Part shown: positions 45,311-58,500 of the stretch, piece after piece
Layout: every line of letters starts with the position of its first letter
Position numbering within the stretch: the first letter of the stretch is position 1
DNA from: Bolinopsis microptera
Lineage: Eukaryota; Ctenophora; Tentaculata; Lobata; Bolinopsidae
Assembly (NCBI RefSeq): GCF_026151205.1
Contig: NC_087073.1
Coordinates: forward strand, 7,151,001-7,215,000
DNA: 64,000 nucleotides
Direction: 5' to 3'
Program-made: the position numbers and the translations under genes
The notes under the pieces: generated by a model
Database searches by the model: none
Told to the model about the DNA's origin: nothing
Seen by the model: only the letters and a program-made list of their open reading frames with translations

Positions 45311-48300
45311 ATGCCTATTTGTGGGATACATACCACTTTGTGTGGCAAAGCTGAAGAGTTTTTATCTACTTCTCCGGTAAGTTTTTAAAAATAGATTGAA
45401 CATTTAATTATTATAATTCTAGTACACTCAAATTCCTTCTGGTATTACATTTTGAATTAATTACTAAATTTATTACTTTCGCAGGAAAAGCTAGAAAAAT
45501 TAGAAAGTATAAAACAGCAGCTTCTGGGACTAGAAGAGAAAAAATTGGAAAACGGCAACCTGGTCCGCCTGTTAGAGGAAGAAATACGAAAGCAGCAAAT
45601 ACGATTGTCCATCAAACCGAAGACCAGTGCCTTCCTTTTATCCAGTAAGTACTGTGTATTTAATGGAAGTATAGTTAGGGCAAGAGTTGATTTTTCTGTG
45701 AACAAATTCGTAACAAAGGTTTGTCTACTGGAATGTGTTGTCCATAGTCCCAGGAACCACCAAAAAAAACCGTCCAGCTGAAACTTTTGGGCAAAAATTT
45801 TTATAGTCATTTTTCTCCAGGAACCCATACGCCCCACCCCTAATATTGGTTATTCGGCTCCCGATTGTCTTGAGATCTCCATAGGGGGTGCAAAATGACC
45901 GCAATGGCCACATTATGGGAGGCACATGATAGTTTCAGAACGATTGGGGCTTTATTTTTCGAAATAAATGGAATTTTTCGAAATTTTTCGAAATTTCATT
46001 GAAATTTCGAAAAAAATACACCAAATTATTTTTAACGCTTATTTCAAATCTTACTCGGGAAATAACTTCAATTAACAAATATCAAGGTTAACTGACAAAC
46101 AACCGATTATTGACCAACCCCCAGACAGCTATTCGACGGTACATACTACTCCTACAGTGAGCCGATGATAATCACATTCGATTTGCCATTGTGGATTAAG
46201 GCCACCCGAATAGTACTGGAAACTGGGATGCCTATTGTGGTCAGGGTTGGGGGCTTCCACACTCTCAAGAGTTTTCTTGGCTGCATAGGCTATATAATGG
46301 CAGACTCGGGTTTAGAGGAGCTCATCAAACTTGTGTATCCTGGAGACGTCACGCATATGCCATATATCGGATGGAGGATCTTACTAAAAAGCGTTGAGAG
46401 CCCACTTTCTGATCGACGCCGCTCTTTGTTGTTTCATTATAGAGGAAGAAGTTTACGACGATGAACTAGTAGACTTGGAAGGTTACATCAACAAATGTGT
46501 GAACGAAAATCTAGGTGTTAACTTTAAGACTAAATCTATTCAGGATCTATCAGAGAAAATAACTCTGCTTCTAAAGGACCTGTTTTCCAACAGTAGAACA
46601 GCAGCTCTATGGGTTACTTACCACAACATGATAACACTAGTAAAGGACTTCATAAGAGCAGAGAGGTTGCACGACTGCAATATGCATTCATCAGCAGTAG
46701 CTTTGATGCTGCCCTACTTCGCAGCAGCTGGGAGGGGACAGTATGCAAAAGCTTTAAGACTGTATTTGGAGCAGGATGCTATTTTTAAAGTCAAGTATGG
46801 GGCGCTTTTAAAGACCTTTAAGTAATTGGGCTTCACACGGTTACAACGACCACGAGTGGGCCGGAGTGTGGACTGACCTCTCCATAGAGTTGAGTCTTAT
46901 GAGGGCAGCTAAATCTAGTGGTGGATTAACAAGTGGAAGGATGCGTAATCGTGAAGTGTTTTAACCGTCTAGTCTTGGTTGCTGATAGAGAGACTTCAAT
47001 AGAGGAATGCCTAACATACGAGTTAACTGTGGTTCCGATGAGCTTATTTGATCAATATCAGATGATGAGGAAATCTAATAAGGCTGCTCTTCGTATAAAC
47101 CAATCTACACCTAAATCTTGCAGCTTCACGATCCCACTAGTCATTGATGGAGGTTGGCTAATACACCAACTAAGCTCATTTAAAGGGTGTGACAATTATG
47201 GTGAGGTAGCAATGGAGTACTTGAAGCTTATCCCTAAAAATCGGGAAGTTACTGTGATTTTTGATGGATATGAGCCTTCTACTAAAGATCACGAGCACAA
47301 GAGGAGAGTAAAAGCGTCCTGTGCTAATATTGCTGTAAAGAAATCCACCTTTTGTACTGTCACCAAAACAACATTTCTGAGCAACAACAATAACAAAAAA
47401 GAACTGATCGACCTTATCTCAAGCATTTTTACTGTAAATGGTATTGAAGTGATCAGAGCTTGTAACGATGCTGATACTTTATTTGCAAAGAAAACATTGG
47501 AAATGTCATTCCTTGGCGATGTTGAATTGAAGGCAGAGGATACCGATATAGTTCAAGTCTATTAGTACATCATTTCAACAGTGACCATCACAATGCTATT
47601 TATCTAACAACGAAGAAGGGTACATATTCAATCAAAGAAATATCAAGTCATCTCGATCATAAAGAAAAGGAGATACTTCTTCTAATTCATAGTATTTCAG
47701 GTTGTGATAGCGTCAGTGGACTGTTTGGTTTTAGCAAGGTTAAAGTGCTAAAGAAAGCTCTCACCTTTGATGAGCAAGGTCAGTTGGCAACATTAATTTC
47801 GGTGAGAGAATCAAAAGAAAAGATTATTGAGGCAGGCCTCTGTTTCTTGCAGTACATTTATGGTGACAAGAAAAAGACTCTTTCTGCTTTGAGATTCCTA
47901 GCATACAATAGGATGGTAGCGAAAAAGAGTCTCAATCCGAATAGGCTACCTCCAACAATAGCTTCAACAACGGAGTACATCCTTAGAGCTTACTTACAGT
48001 ACCATAACTGGGTCATGCTTAACGCTGACAGTCTGAATCCCCTTGACTACGGCTGGAAATTGGCTCCTGGTGGCACTTACGAACCAGTTGCAAAAAAAGC
48101 TATAATTGCTCCAGAGTCTATTTTGAACCTTATATGTTGTAACTGTTCTGTCGATGTGGAACAGGCCTGTTTGACTTTCAGATGTTCATGTAGGAAATAT
48201 GGCTTCAATTGTTTGCCAGCTTGTGGACGATGCCATGGTATGAACTGCACAAACATTAGACATGATGAACCTGAAGAACAAGCGAATTTTGATTAATATT

Positions 48301-51199
48301 AACTGTGTATTAATAATTGTCATGGTATTTACTGAGAATACACATTTTAGATTAACTGTATTTGTTATTTGTAGATGAGTTTTTAAATAGATTTGAAATA
48401 AGCGTTAAAAATAATTTGGTGTATTTTTTTTCGAAATTTCAATAAAATTGAGAAAAATTTCGAAAAATTCCATTTATTTCGAAAAATAAAGCTCCAATCG
48501 TTCTGAAACTATCATTCGCCTCCCATAACGTGGCCATTGCGGTCATTTTGCACCCCCTATGCAGATCTCAAGACCTTCGGGAGCCGAATAACCAATATTA
48601 GGGGTGGGGCGTATGGGTTCCTGGAGAAAAATGACTATAAAAATTTTTGCCCAAAAGTTTCAGCTGGACGGTTTTTTTTGTGGTTCCTGGGACTATGGAC
48701 AACACATTCCTGTAGACAAACCTTTGTTACGAATTTGTTCACAGATTGACCCATAAACAGCAATTCTTGCCCTAACTAGTACCCATTCTTGTATCATTAC
48801 ATTATCTTAAGACTTGTGGTAGTGGTAAGTTGGTAACCGGAAAATGCCCGAAGTAGTGTGCACGTACCCTAATAATTGCAATATATAATCAACTTTGTAG
48901 ATAGATGCACTTTTCAAGTCAGGCGACACGAATTCTCAGATAATTACACATTTGTTCTACTAATCAACTGATCTATTATACAGGGTATATAGTATTATAG
49001 TAGCAGTGGAACCTGTTGATGTGCCTATTGTTTCATTTAAACATACACACACTTTGCTTCGCCATTAATCTTAATCATAGAAGTCTGGAAAAAGCGGCCC
49101 ATATGTCAGTACAAGTCACTTTCACCAAAATTAAGCAATGCAGTGGTGGTGGTGGGGGGGTAAGTGGTGGTGGTGGGGAGTGGTGGCTGTGGTACCACTG
49201 CTAATTGAAGGGCTATTAAAACTCCTCTTTGAAGTTTTTATTCTTGAGTTCCAGTGGGATCACATAGTTTCTCTCCGCATAGTTTCTCTCTGCACAATAC
49301 TAGTTAATGTGACAACGCCTGACAAATTTGCTTGAGATCAGAGTCCCGTTTAAAACCCGCATAGTAAAGGATCACGTGATTCTAAAATTTTGGGGAAAAG
49401 TAAGAGGTACGGTAAATTGAAGTTGTACACTAATTAACTATTAAACTACTTATCTAATCATCTAATTACCCCCCAGGAGCGAGGAACTCAAGTTACTGGA
49501 TCTCCTCCAACCCGGAACTATACAAGACCCTCCAGTGCAGCAGCTCTGAGACTGAGGATAATAAATATAATGGAGACGACGAGTTTGATGATACTGCCAG
49601 CAACTGGTCCGAGATTAGTGTGAGTTATAGTGAGATAATACATATTGTTATCTCCTAACCTTAATATTTAGTCACGTGTCCTGATAAACACTGTGTTGTC
49701 TTGACGACATGTTTAAAAAACAAATCGGAGAGGGGTTTAAGACTAGGCAGATGATTATTTACACATTTTGTTTAAAGTAACTTATTACAATTTTATAAGG
49801 GCCCATGCTTGTGCAGGAGCTGCATTTGCACTCAATATCTGTGTTTTGGTGATCCTCAGGTCCTTTGGTTACATACATTTTGTCCGAGACAATTTCAACT
49901 TTGACATTCCTTGCTTAGAGGACAATATTATATTTAACTAATTCATTGTGTAAACTTGTATGTAATTGACTGATTTGAAAGATTTCAATAGAAAAAACAG
50001 CATAATGGGAGGAGGATGTGGGATTAGACTATATTACTATGTAACACCATCACGCCACCTAGCCTACAATACACGTTAAAGAGGAGTATTATAAGTGAAA
50101 ATATTAATATTATCTCTTACAGGGTGAGTTGAAAATATGATAATAATCTAATTAAGCAGGTAGCTTATTATTGTAATTTACATAAAGTGTGCCTTTTGTT
50201 TATTTATAACTTACTGTCATTACATAGAGTAATAATTCACATTAATAAACATAAGCTTTATGAGTATTGCTGAAAGCACAGTGTAAGGCCTACACGGACC
50301 GCCTCTAACTAGCCAATCCCTGTTTACATTAGTGGTATCGCATAACACACTCAGCCACGCTGTACAAGACAATGAAGCTTTATCCTGCTATAAACTCATA
50401 TTTCAATTATTCTATGTGTATCATTAACCTATGAAGTCGCAGCTAATAACCCACAGCATAATATATGTGAAACATTTCTGTCGACCCCACCTCTGTAACA
50501 CTCTGTCAGTTGGGACGGGCAAGTAGGTCCGCTATGTCCGCTATGATCATGATTACAAAAGTTCATTATTATTCTCCAGGAGAGGTACTCAGCGAGAATG
50601 CCCAAGCAGAGAAAGAAGAGACCAGTCCAACAAGATATAGATGATATGATGGCAGAGGATGAGGAGGTACAGACCATTTCTTCAGACATTGTTCACCACC
50701 TTCTCTAGTGAGTATTGGGTATAAGTTTGTAATGTTCGTTTTAGACACTTTATGTTTTAATTTAGAAAATTAGTTTTAAGTTTTAAAACTATCATGAATA
50801 TGTATTCTTATTACTTTCCACAGAAATGAAAAAGTTAATTTCACTTTCTCTTGACAGAACAAGTTATAAATAGCGAGGTTTCTTATCAGTATCACTTTAC
50901 AATTCTTACTTATATTATCACAAGACAGCTACTCAACTTTCTTTTCAGTAGCACTAACGCTAATAAGAATCCTGACTTAGAACAATGCGACTATCCAACC
51001 AAACGATCTCTGAAAGACAGGGTGAGTTACAAATCTACCACCTTCACGCATCAAGTCACCGTGTATTCCTGATTTAGTTCTTTTGTCACAGTGTAACAGT
51101 GATTTAAGTGGTATTTCCTACTCGCAGGTGAATACACTGAGAATACACTTCCAACATCTACAAGGCATAATTAGGTTCCTTTGTCAGTGTAAATTATAA
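45311..51199 (+). CDS. Six-exon gene for a 213-aa coiled-coil/charged protein, unrecognised
   Basis: Exons 45311-45376, 45485-45644, 49477-49619, 50580-50707, 50949-51021 and 51128-51199 all have GT-AG borders and matching phases; they sum to 642 nt with one terminal stop. The protein starts MPICGIHTTLCGK. Residues about 23-70 are a clear coiled coil (EKLEKLESIKQQLLGLEEKK). Then comes RNSSYWISSNPELYKTLQ, an acidic patch (DDEFDDTASNWSEIS), a basic patch (ARMPKQRKKRPVQQD), and a C-terminal amphipathic helix (VNTLRIHFQHLQGIIRFLC). The basic patch could be a nuclear-localisation signal. No family comes to mind. The large second intron holds a 3.1-kb transposon inserted 28 bp after the donor. The first ATG is assumed; upstream coding exons cannot be excluded. 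Confidence 0.65.
45672..46050. repeat. Left terminal inverted repeat (379 bp)
   Basis: Matches 48390-48778 inverted with about 90 percent identity by eye. The inner end reads AAGCGTTAAAAATAATTTGG (inverted sense). It contains several TTTCGAAA-type palindromes near the inner third. Confidence 0.88.
46165..48296 (+). pseudogene. Academ-like transposase with XPG-type nuclease and C-terminal Cys cluster, broken
   Basis: The reading order is preserved across frames. 46165-46390 has RVGGFHTLKSFLGCIGYIM, a conserved transposase block. 46394-46825 (another frame) has ALWVTYHNMITLVKDFIRAE. 46842-46945 (third frame) has YNDHEWAGVWTDLSIELSLM, with the Trp/Asp/Glu signature. 46933-47565 holds XPG/FEN1-like motifs: VIFDGYEPSTKDHEHKRR, then ACNDADTLFAKK and EDTDIVQ. 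After another shift, 47571-48296 has HSISGCDSVSGLFGFSK, like the XPG 'GCDY…GIG' motif. It ends with a cysteine cluster (CCNCSVDVEQACLTFRCSCR … CGRCHGMNC). The N-terminal part of the usual protein is missing. XPG-family proteins are structure-specific nucleases; how they assist Academ transposition is not established. Confidence 0.7.
48390..48778. repeat. Right terminal inverted repeat (389 bp)
   Basis: Inverted counterpart of 45672-46050. The small open frame across it (48537-48749) mirrors one on the minus strand of the left arm and is a consequence of the inversion. Confidence 0.88.
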
Positions 51200-51584
51200 A
51201 GACACACCCCAGAGCGTATTGTTATTTTGTCAAAGCACTGGGAACAAAGCCGGAGTAAGTCTTGTGATCCATGATAGTAATGTTACATCGAGACTTGCTT
51301 ATTATTTGTTGGTAAATATATATTGCCAACTCCGCGCGTTTTTCTTGTGGAGGGAATATGAATTTTCAACACTTTTAGCAGCACGGTTTAATTCGCGCGC
51401 GCAATTCAATTGATGATTTGTTTTGGGCAGACAAATACAAGTAACTCTCATTTACAAAAACTTAATGAAAAACATATTACGTCAATTCATTCTAAGAGCT
51501 TGTGAATCACAACATTTCGGATACTTTTTTATTAGAAAACAATTATACGGTTATAACAGAGAGTCTCTACACTAACAAAAATAA

Positions 51585-54500
51585 TCATCCATCGGTCATC
51601 TGACCATAACTACTTGACCTAGTCCAATTGAAAAGATTTCTGAAGGTCGATCTCTTTTTTCTAGATTTCCTCCTATAAAAATAACCCACGACAGTAGCCA
51701 CCAAAGCACTGTTCGAATCAGGGGTCACGAATATCTCACATTTACCCTCATCGACCAAATTAGTAAAATACGCCATTACAGCCTTGTCTTCTCTGAACTG
51801 AATTCTATAATAATACTTGGAGGGTGGCTTGTTTTTCTTGACCGCCAGACTCCTGTTATCATATCTAATACTCATCATTGAGGCGACACTTCGTGTAAGA
51901 GATGAGGGAGAGAGAGCTTGAGTTGGACTGGGGGCTGGAGGGAATGCTCGGTTCATGGTGGGACTCATAGCGTCCAACATACGGGCTCCTTCTGTTGTAA
52001 CTGACTTTATCTTCATTCTCTTCTTACTGCAAGTTGTGTACTAATTGTCAGGTGTCCCTAAATCGTTAAAAAACTTCTAGAAGGTACCGATCAAAAAGGA
52101 AGATCACAGGAATAATCATGTTGTTACTTACGTTATCGTCTTTTTAAGACGGCTGTATTGGTTGAGCTGTGCAAAGCTGCCCTTGGCTGATGCAGACAGA
52201 TATCCCTTTTCTTCACTAGTTGAGTCTATGCTGAAGATTTCCTTCTGCCTGTTGAATAGATGAAATCATAATCAGTGTTATCTTCGAATATAAATCTTTT
52301 AACTCATAGTGCTTACGCTATATCACGTTTCAAAACGAATGTACGCCACGAGAAGAAACATACCTCTGTTTAAGAGTTAGATATTTGCCCTCCTCATCAA
52401 ACGTTGCTCTAAAGACCTCCTCTTCAGTGTTTAGTCTCTTTATAACGTACGTTCCGTTGCGCTGGTAGCAGTCTTCAAGAATGAACTCTTCATTTCCTGG
52501 GAGTTGGATAGAGGCTTTTCAATCTTAATACTTAACAGCGACCTCTCTGTCGGTGATTGACATCAAATGCAATCATCCCCAATGCAATCTTCCCCAAAAT
52601 ATTGTTAACTAAAATGGGGGGGGGGGGGGGGGGGGTCCAACTACATTTTTGTACATGGCCACCAGATTTTTGCCAAATGTACATGTACAAAAATGTACAG
52701 AATATGTTTTTTCCTCTTTTTCCTGTTCCGTTTCCAGGGATTTCCGATTTTTTGTACATTTTTTATGACCATAATGTACATGGCCATCAGATTTTTCCAA
52801 ATGTACGCTAAATTAGTGTACAAAAATGTAGTTAGACCCCCCCCCCCCCCCCCTAAAATTAAAATTGGATTAGAAATATAACGACCATAACTTGGCTCAT
52901 GGGGGTCATTATGATCCGGTTATATCTATCAAAATGATGAAATCCTGCTAATGACACCCTATAATGACACCCTGCTTACCTTTAGTAACATATGATATAA
53001 GCTCAACAGACTCCTCATTTAGCCTACTAATCTGTGGATCGTCCAGGTGCATTCGTCTGAGCTCAAACTTGCGGTCAAACCGAAGAGTTAGGTATCTAGC
53101 ATCCTCGTCCTCCAGCGGGTCTCTTACTGGTTCCAGAGGAGCGTCTACTGTCACGTACGTGTCTGAGCCGAACCCTGCAGGAGTTATTTACCTGTCATGT
53201 GATGTTTACTCATGACACGACGGATATATTTTGAGATAAGTATTTTGCCGCAGAATAAATACATTGGATCAAACATCGTATTGCCATGAACCACTGTACA
53301 TAATTATATTAGGGTGATATAATGTCAACTTAGAGCCCGCTTTTGGAGCTGAGAATCATTAAATCATATAATCAAATTAATGTTTGCTAACCGTCTGATA
53401 CTGACTCTGTGACAGTAATGTAAGAGTCTGGAGTGTTATCAGAGCTGCTAGAAGATTCTAGAGATGGTTTTATCGGTTCTACGATTTCTAGGTTCGCTCT
53501 CTTTGTCAGATCCTACAAAAATATCCACTTCTTTAGTTTAGACTATGTTTGATAAATAATACCAGATAAGAAGCCTTGCCTTGCCATGCATTTTGCCATT
53601 TAGTGTTCATCTTTCAGGGTAAGAGCTTAGGATGTTTTTGATAAACGTCTCTCAAATTAACTAGCAAAACATACAAAGTTATTGATCATGGACAGGAGCT
53701 TGGCCGCTGATGGTCTTTTGTCGACACAATATTCGAAGCACTTGTCAAGTAACAGTTTTATTTCTGAGGGTGCTGCCTTAGGCGTCTTTGGTACCCATCC
53801 GTTTCCTAGCTTGAAGATGTACTCTAGATCCCTTAAATATATATTGTCGATGTTATAGCTTTATAGGTATTAACGTCAGATTGTCAGAAATTATAAATCA
53901 AACCTCAATGATCACAAAAATAACATCTTCTCTTTTTTTATTTTGGCAACTCAGGTTTCTCTCATTCTCTGTGATCTGAAACGCCACTTTATCTGACTCA
54001 GATGGTATAAATTAATATGGAAATTACCAATGGATTACCTGTAATAATCAATGTAAGGTATCCGTGACGCTCCATAGTAATACAGCTCTAATATCAACAC
54101 ACCTAAACTCCAGATATCTGTCAGAACCAATGTGTTGATGCTGAAACCTGGGCCAAGATAATTTTCAAGATGTTCGGTTCTTCATTTTGAAAAATACAAT
54201 CTAACAGCACTGCCGAAAGGACAGGGGATTCTTTCTCAGAAGTTTAAAAAACAAACGATCTGTCTAGAATCACCTAGTTTGGAGTTTCAACCTGTTATTT
54301 TACTATTGAATGTTCACACTACTTTTTAGATAAAAGTTTGGAGAATTATACCACAAATCGAACTAACCTATTCGTTTACTCCGATCCACCAGCTCAGGAG
54401 CGTACCAATAAGGATTTCCCATTTTAGAGTTAATCCCAGAAGCCATTGCCATCTCATGTAGCCTCTTACACAACCCAAAGTCAGCTATCTTCAGGGTGTC

Positions 54501-55109
54501 ATCTGCGGACACTAGAACATTCGCACATCTCAGGTCCCTGTGAATAATGGGTCTTCTATTACCGGAAGTGTCAGTGAAGTTATGGAGATAGTCGAGCCCC
54601 TTCAGTATTTGTACAACATGAGTCAGTATCCTACACCGCTGAAGTTTCCCTTTCTTCATGAGGTCATGTAAAGATCCTTTCTCTGCGTACTCCAGTACCA
54701 GAATCAGAACCCCATCTGGTCCCACACTGTCTTCCCTGATACTCGTTATGAACTTGACGATGTTTCTTTGGTCCAAGTCCGTATGGACCTCCAGTTCCCG
54801 CTGAAATTTCTTCGCGATAGGTTCACATTTTTTTACTCTAGCTGATATAAGATGTTTCAAAGCCACCGTTATATCAGATCGCGGACAAGTGTACTTATAG
54901 ACTTTTCCATATGTTCCTCTTCCGAGCAACTCACAATCTGATCTTCCAGATATAATCTCATCCAGAGTTGCCACATCCAAAGAGATCTGTACACCCTCAA
55001 CACTCACAAGACTGCCACTTCCAGACTGAACATTAGTGGGAGTACTGTCTGAGGAAACTGTGCTGTCCTGCTCTGAACTTGAGTCTACTTCTTCTAGATT
55101 ACTCGTCAT
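51585..55109 (-). CDS. Protein kinase fused to a conserved C-terminal domain pair (intact copy), 671 aa
   Basis: Eight exons with GT-AG borders and consistent phases: 55109-54368, 54147-54039, 53831-53675, 53512-53392, 53174-52980, 52496-52364, 52248-52132, 52026-51585; total 2016 nt. Residues 1-57 are Ser/Asp-rich. The kinase spans about 58-336: Gly loop GRGTYGKV, VALKHL lysine, HRDLRCANVL catalytic loop, IADFGLCKRL, and GNPYWYAPEL. This is a complete STE/TKL-like Ser/Thr kinase set. After a Ser-rich linker (ESSSSSDNTPDS), residues about 441-500 hold a repeated beta-type unit (NGTYVIKRLNTEEEVFRATF). The C-terminus holds KYYYRIQF … GKCEIFVTPDSNSALVATVV, GYFYRRK, resembling the last strand and hydrophobic helix of tubby-C/LURP1-related folds (weak inference). 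The ATG at 55109 has a better context than an in-frame one at 55142. Confidence 0.82.
52616..52853. mobile_element. MITE with poly-G/poly-C ends in kinase-gene intron 5
   Basis: A 238-bp insert begins with a run of about 19 G and ends with about 18 C. Just inside, GTCCAACTACATTTTTGTAC is repeated inverted near the right end. It is flanked by the 6-bp direct repeat TAAAAT (52610-52615, 52854-52859). It contains two copies of a CATGGCCA(C/T)CAGATTTTT-type unit. It has no coding capacity. A homopolymer terminus is unusual for a DNA transposon. Confidence 0.75.
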
Positions 55110-55533
55110 TTTAACAAGAGAAGAGCAGAACGGCGGAAACAAGGAGTATGGCAGGGGTTGTTGAAAATCTGCTTGTTAGCTCATGACATCATATGTATTT
55201 TGTTGGTTCACATGACATATAGAATTTCCTAAATGGATAAAGTTCTGTTACTCAGAAGAAAATGTATACAAAAAAATGGTTATTTTTGATTCATTAAATA
55301 ACATCTGAGGTTTTTAATGAAAATTTCATCGATTTTTGATTATAAATATTGGTATGTGATGTTGACGAAATGCGACTCGAATAGATTATGGCTAACACAC
55401 AATAAATGAATGACAAAACAGTAAATCTCAATAATAAAAAGGAATTATAAGGATAAGGATTTTCTAACATATGTCAACATTTATAATTTGAACTCAACTT
55501 TGATACATAACATGTCAACTGTCAAGGTTTACC

Positions 55534-58500
55534 TTACGAAAAGTCATTAGATAATCGGTACTTTGATGAACTTTTGGTTTTCCATTTGGTTTTCTTGGTC
55601 GTTAAAAGTTTATGTCTGTAGAAATAGGCGACCATAATGGCCACTAAAGCGGTATTGGAATCTGGAGTCACTGATATATCACATTTACAGTCTTTCAAAA
55701 ACATGTTAAATTCCGCCAAGACAGGTTCCATCTTTCCTCTATATTGCATGAGATACATAAAGTTCTCCGAGTTTTTGCTTTTCTTAATATCCAAACGCTT
55801 ACCGTCAGTCGTAAATGCTGTCATGGACCCCACCACACTTTCTGCATGTGATCGGACGCTATAAAAAGCCCCGTCAGAGGTGTTAGAACTCGCCAGGGAA
55901 TCTGTGTCCGTTGGTAATTCCTTGCGACTCAGTTTCGGACTCATACATTCCATCAACTCCCTACCATGTGCTGCGACAGATTTAACTACCAATCTTTTAT
56001 TCCTGCAAATATGACGATTTGGAAGCAAATGATACATAAATAATGTACCGTAATAATACAAAATTACTCTCCGAATTTTAGGAGTTTTTAAGTGTTTTTA
56101 TCTTATTTCAGTAGATGCCAAACAGCATTGAGCATAAACAAACACTCACGATAATTTGAACATTCGTTTTAACTTCTTAAGTCCCTTGGGTTCGTTCACT
56201 TGAGCAAATACACCCCCCGGCGAAGTTTTGAGGTATTTGCTATTCTTGTCGGAAGACTCTATGATAAGTAATTCCTCGTCACTGAAAAACATACTTTGAT
56301 TTTCAAAATGACTTTTAAATTAATTACTATAGATAATTATTAAATAGATAATTATTAAAACAAATATTACAGAGTTGTGTTTTTCATTCCCTAAAGTGCC
56401 ATAAAAACATTTTGTTCCCATCTAAATTTTGATGATGTTTGTAATATTTGTCCAAAAATTCTGAACTGATATAAAAGTGCATAGTTTCGATATTTCCATA
56501 ATCATTACTTTAATTCTTCCATTCACATATTATTTTATGTATGGCCATATGGGGAATGTTTTTTGTTGTCTAAATGTACTATAAATGCTAGAATATATTT
56601 ATTATTCTTGCGACGGTGAAATGCTAATTTACACGATCGACATTTAAGTTTTTTGGACGGCTATAATATTCGCTTCCGATCTTGATTACTAAACTAGTAA
56701 ACTTGTTTAGTTTTCACTTACTTTTGCTGTAAGGAAAGTACTGTATCGTTTTTCTGAAAACGCACTTTGAAAACTTCTTCGTCATTTTCCCTCTTCTTGA
56801 TGACATACGTTCCATTTTGACCATCTTCAAGGATTAACTCTTCTGTCCCTGGAGAAGTGTGTGTTTGATAAAGTCTATGCCCTCTTGAGTAAGGATCTTG
56901 AGTACGTGGATGTTTCTATTTCAGTCATTCAATTAGCTCAAAATGGTCAAAGCACATTCCATTGAACTAGCCACTACTCAAATGATTTTCGACCATCTGG
57001 CCATAAATGTATAATTCTCAGCTGTAATAATGTTTGTTATCCTTACCTTTAGATGTGTACCGCCTAAGCCGATAGTTTTCACTTTTCGGTTCGCACAACT
57101 TAGTAAGACATTCTGTGCGGTTTATCGTTTTGAACAAGTCAGAATTTGAACGTGGCACCCCTGCGAAAAGCTCATTAAAGACAGTTGGTAACCATTTTTA
57201 GGGGAAATCTCCACAACGGTCAAACATTTTCGATTAGAACACTTATTCCGACTGTAAAACTTGCCATCAAAGATAGTGCTACTGCTGTAAGTGGAGTTTG
57301 TAGGATCTTCTGAGTGATCATTTTGGGGTGACGATGGGTAAGGTATTTCTAAATCTGCTACTCGACCTGAATCCTGAGTGGGTAGTATTTTAGGAATAAT
57401 AAAGCTCAAAGTAAAATTGCACCATCTTTAATGAACACTATCACAGAAATCAACTAATTAAACGAATTATAATAACAATAAAATTGTTCAGCTATACACT
57501 TACGAATGTTTTCAGTTTCGATAGTAGGCTCGCTGCTGTTGCCCTCTCTGTTATTTCATACTTGAAGCAATTTTTCAGAAGTACCTTGATCTCCTGCGGT
57601 GCTTTATCCGGAATCTTGGGTCCATACCCATTTGCAATTTCGGTTGTGTATTCATATTGTGTTAATCCGGCTATGAACGGTATTTTACTTGCTCCATAAT
57701 AGTACAACTCTAAAGTAAGAACTCCAAGACTCCAAATGTCGGTCAAAACTAGTATGCTTGCTTTTAGACCTGATGAAATAAGAGTATCAGCTTTAGTCAT
57801 CCTAATAAGTTTAATTGACCCACATTCACCCATTTTCCACTTCTAGTTCTAATCGCGAAAATAAAAATAAACGACCATACAATAAATGAGCTGTAGAGCC
57901 ATCAATTTGCAAAAAACAGAGGGATTTATAAAATGTTTAGGTTCGGCATAAATGTTGTCCGTAGGACGAACAGATATTTCACTCATTACATTAAATCTTA
58001 TCTCACCTATTCTTCTTTGTTTGTCCATCAATTCTGGACCAGTCCAGTATGGATTCCCCATTTGAGAGCCGATTCCTGAGGCTTCAGCCATTTCGTGCAG
58101 TCTTTTGCACAATCCGAAGTCAGCAATCTTCAAAGTACCATCTGCAGCCATGAGTACATTGTCACATCTGAGATCTCTGTGAACTATAGGCTGCAGCTGG
58201 CCCTGGTTGCTCTTGTACGTGTGAAGATAACGAAGTCCTTGGAGTATCTGTTCTATGTATATCAGTATCTTGCTCCTTTTCAAGTTCGTTTTGGTCATTT
58301 GGTAGTTCAGGGACCTCATCTCTGTGTACTGGATAACGAGAAACATGGAACCGTGCTTCCCTACGTTGTCAGCCCTGATGCTTCCAAAGAATTTGACAAT
58401 GTGCTTGTGTTCCAAATCTCTATGTACGACCATCTCTCTTTGAAATTTGGTGGCTATCGGCTTACAATCCTTCAGCTTGGCTTTCTTTAAGTGCTTTAAA

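Larger units (their letters stand above)
45672..48778 (+). mobile_element. 3.1-kb Academ-like DNA transposon with long TIRs, TSD GTA
   Basis: Ends TAGTTAGGGCAAGAGTTG (45672) and, inverted, CAATTCTTGCCCTAACTA (48778). It is flanked by the 3-bp direct repeat GTA (45669-45671, 48779-48781). It lies in intron 2 of the coiled-coil gene in the same orientation. The inside encodes a transposase-like region, an XPG/FEN1-like nuclease region and a cysteine cluster. To my knowledge this combination, with 3-4-bp target duplications, is characteristic of the Academ superfamily. At least four frameshifts make this copy inactive. Confidence 0.75.

Noticed and set aside
49138..49335. Trp/Gly-rich frame
   Set aside because: Arises from a GGTGGTGG microsatellite.
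52557..52881. Several overlapping frames around the poly-G/C runs
   Set aside because: They are products of the homopolymer-ended MITE and its inverted repeat.
58095..58490. 131-codon plus-strand frame
   Set aside because: Antisense of the upstream kinase exon.
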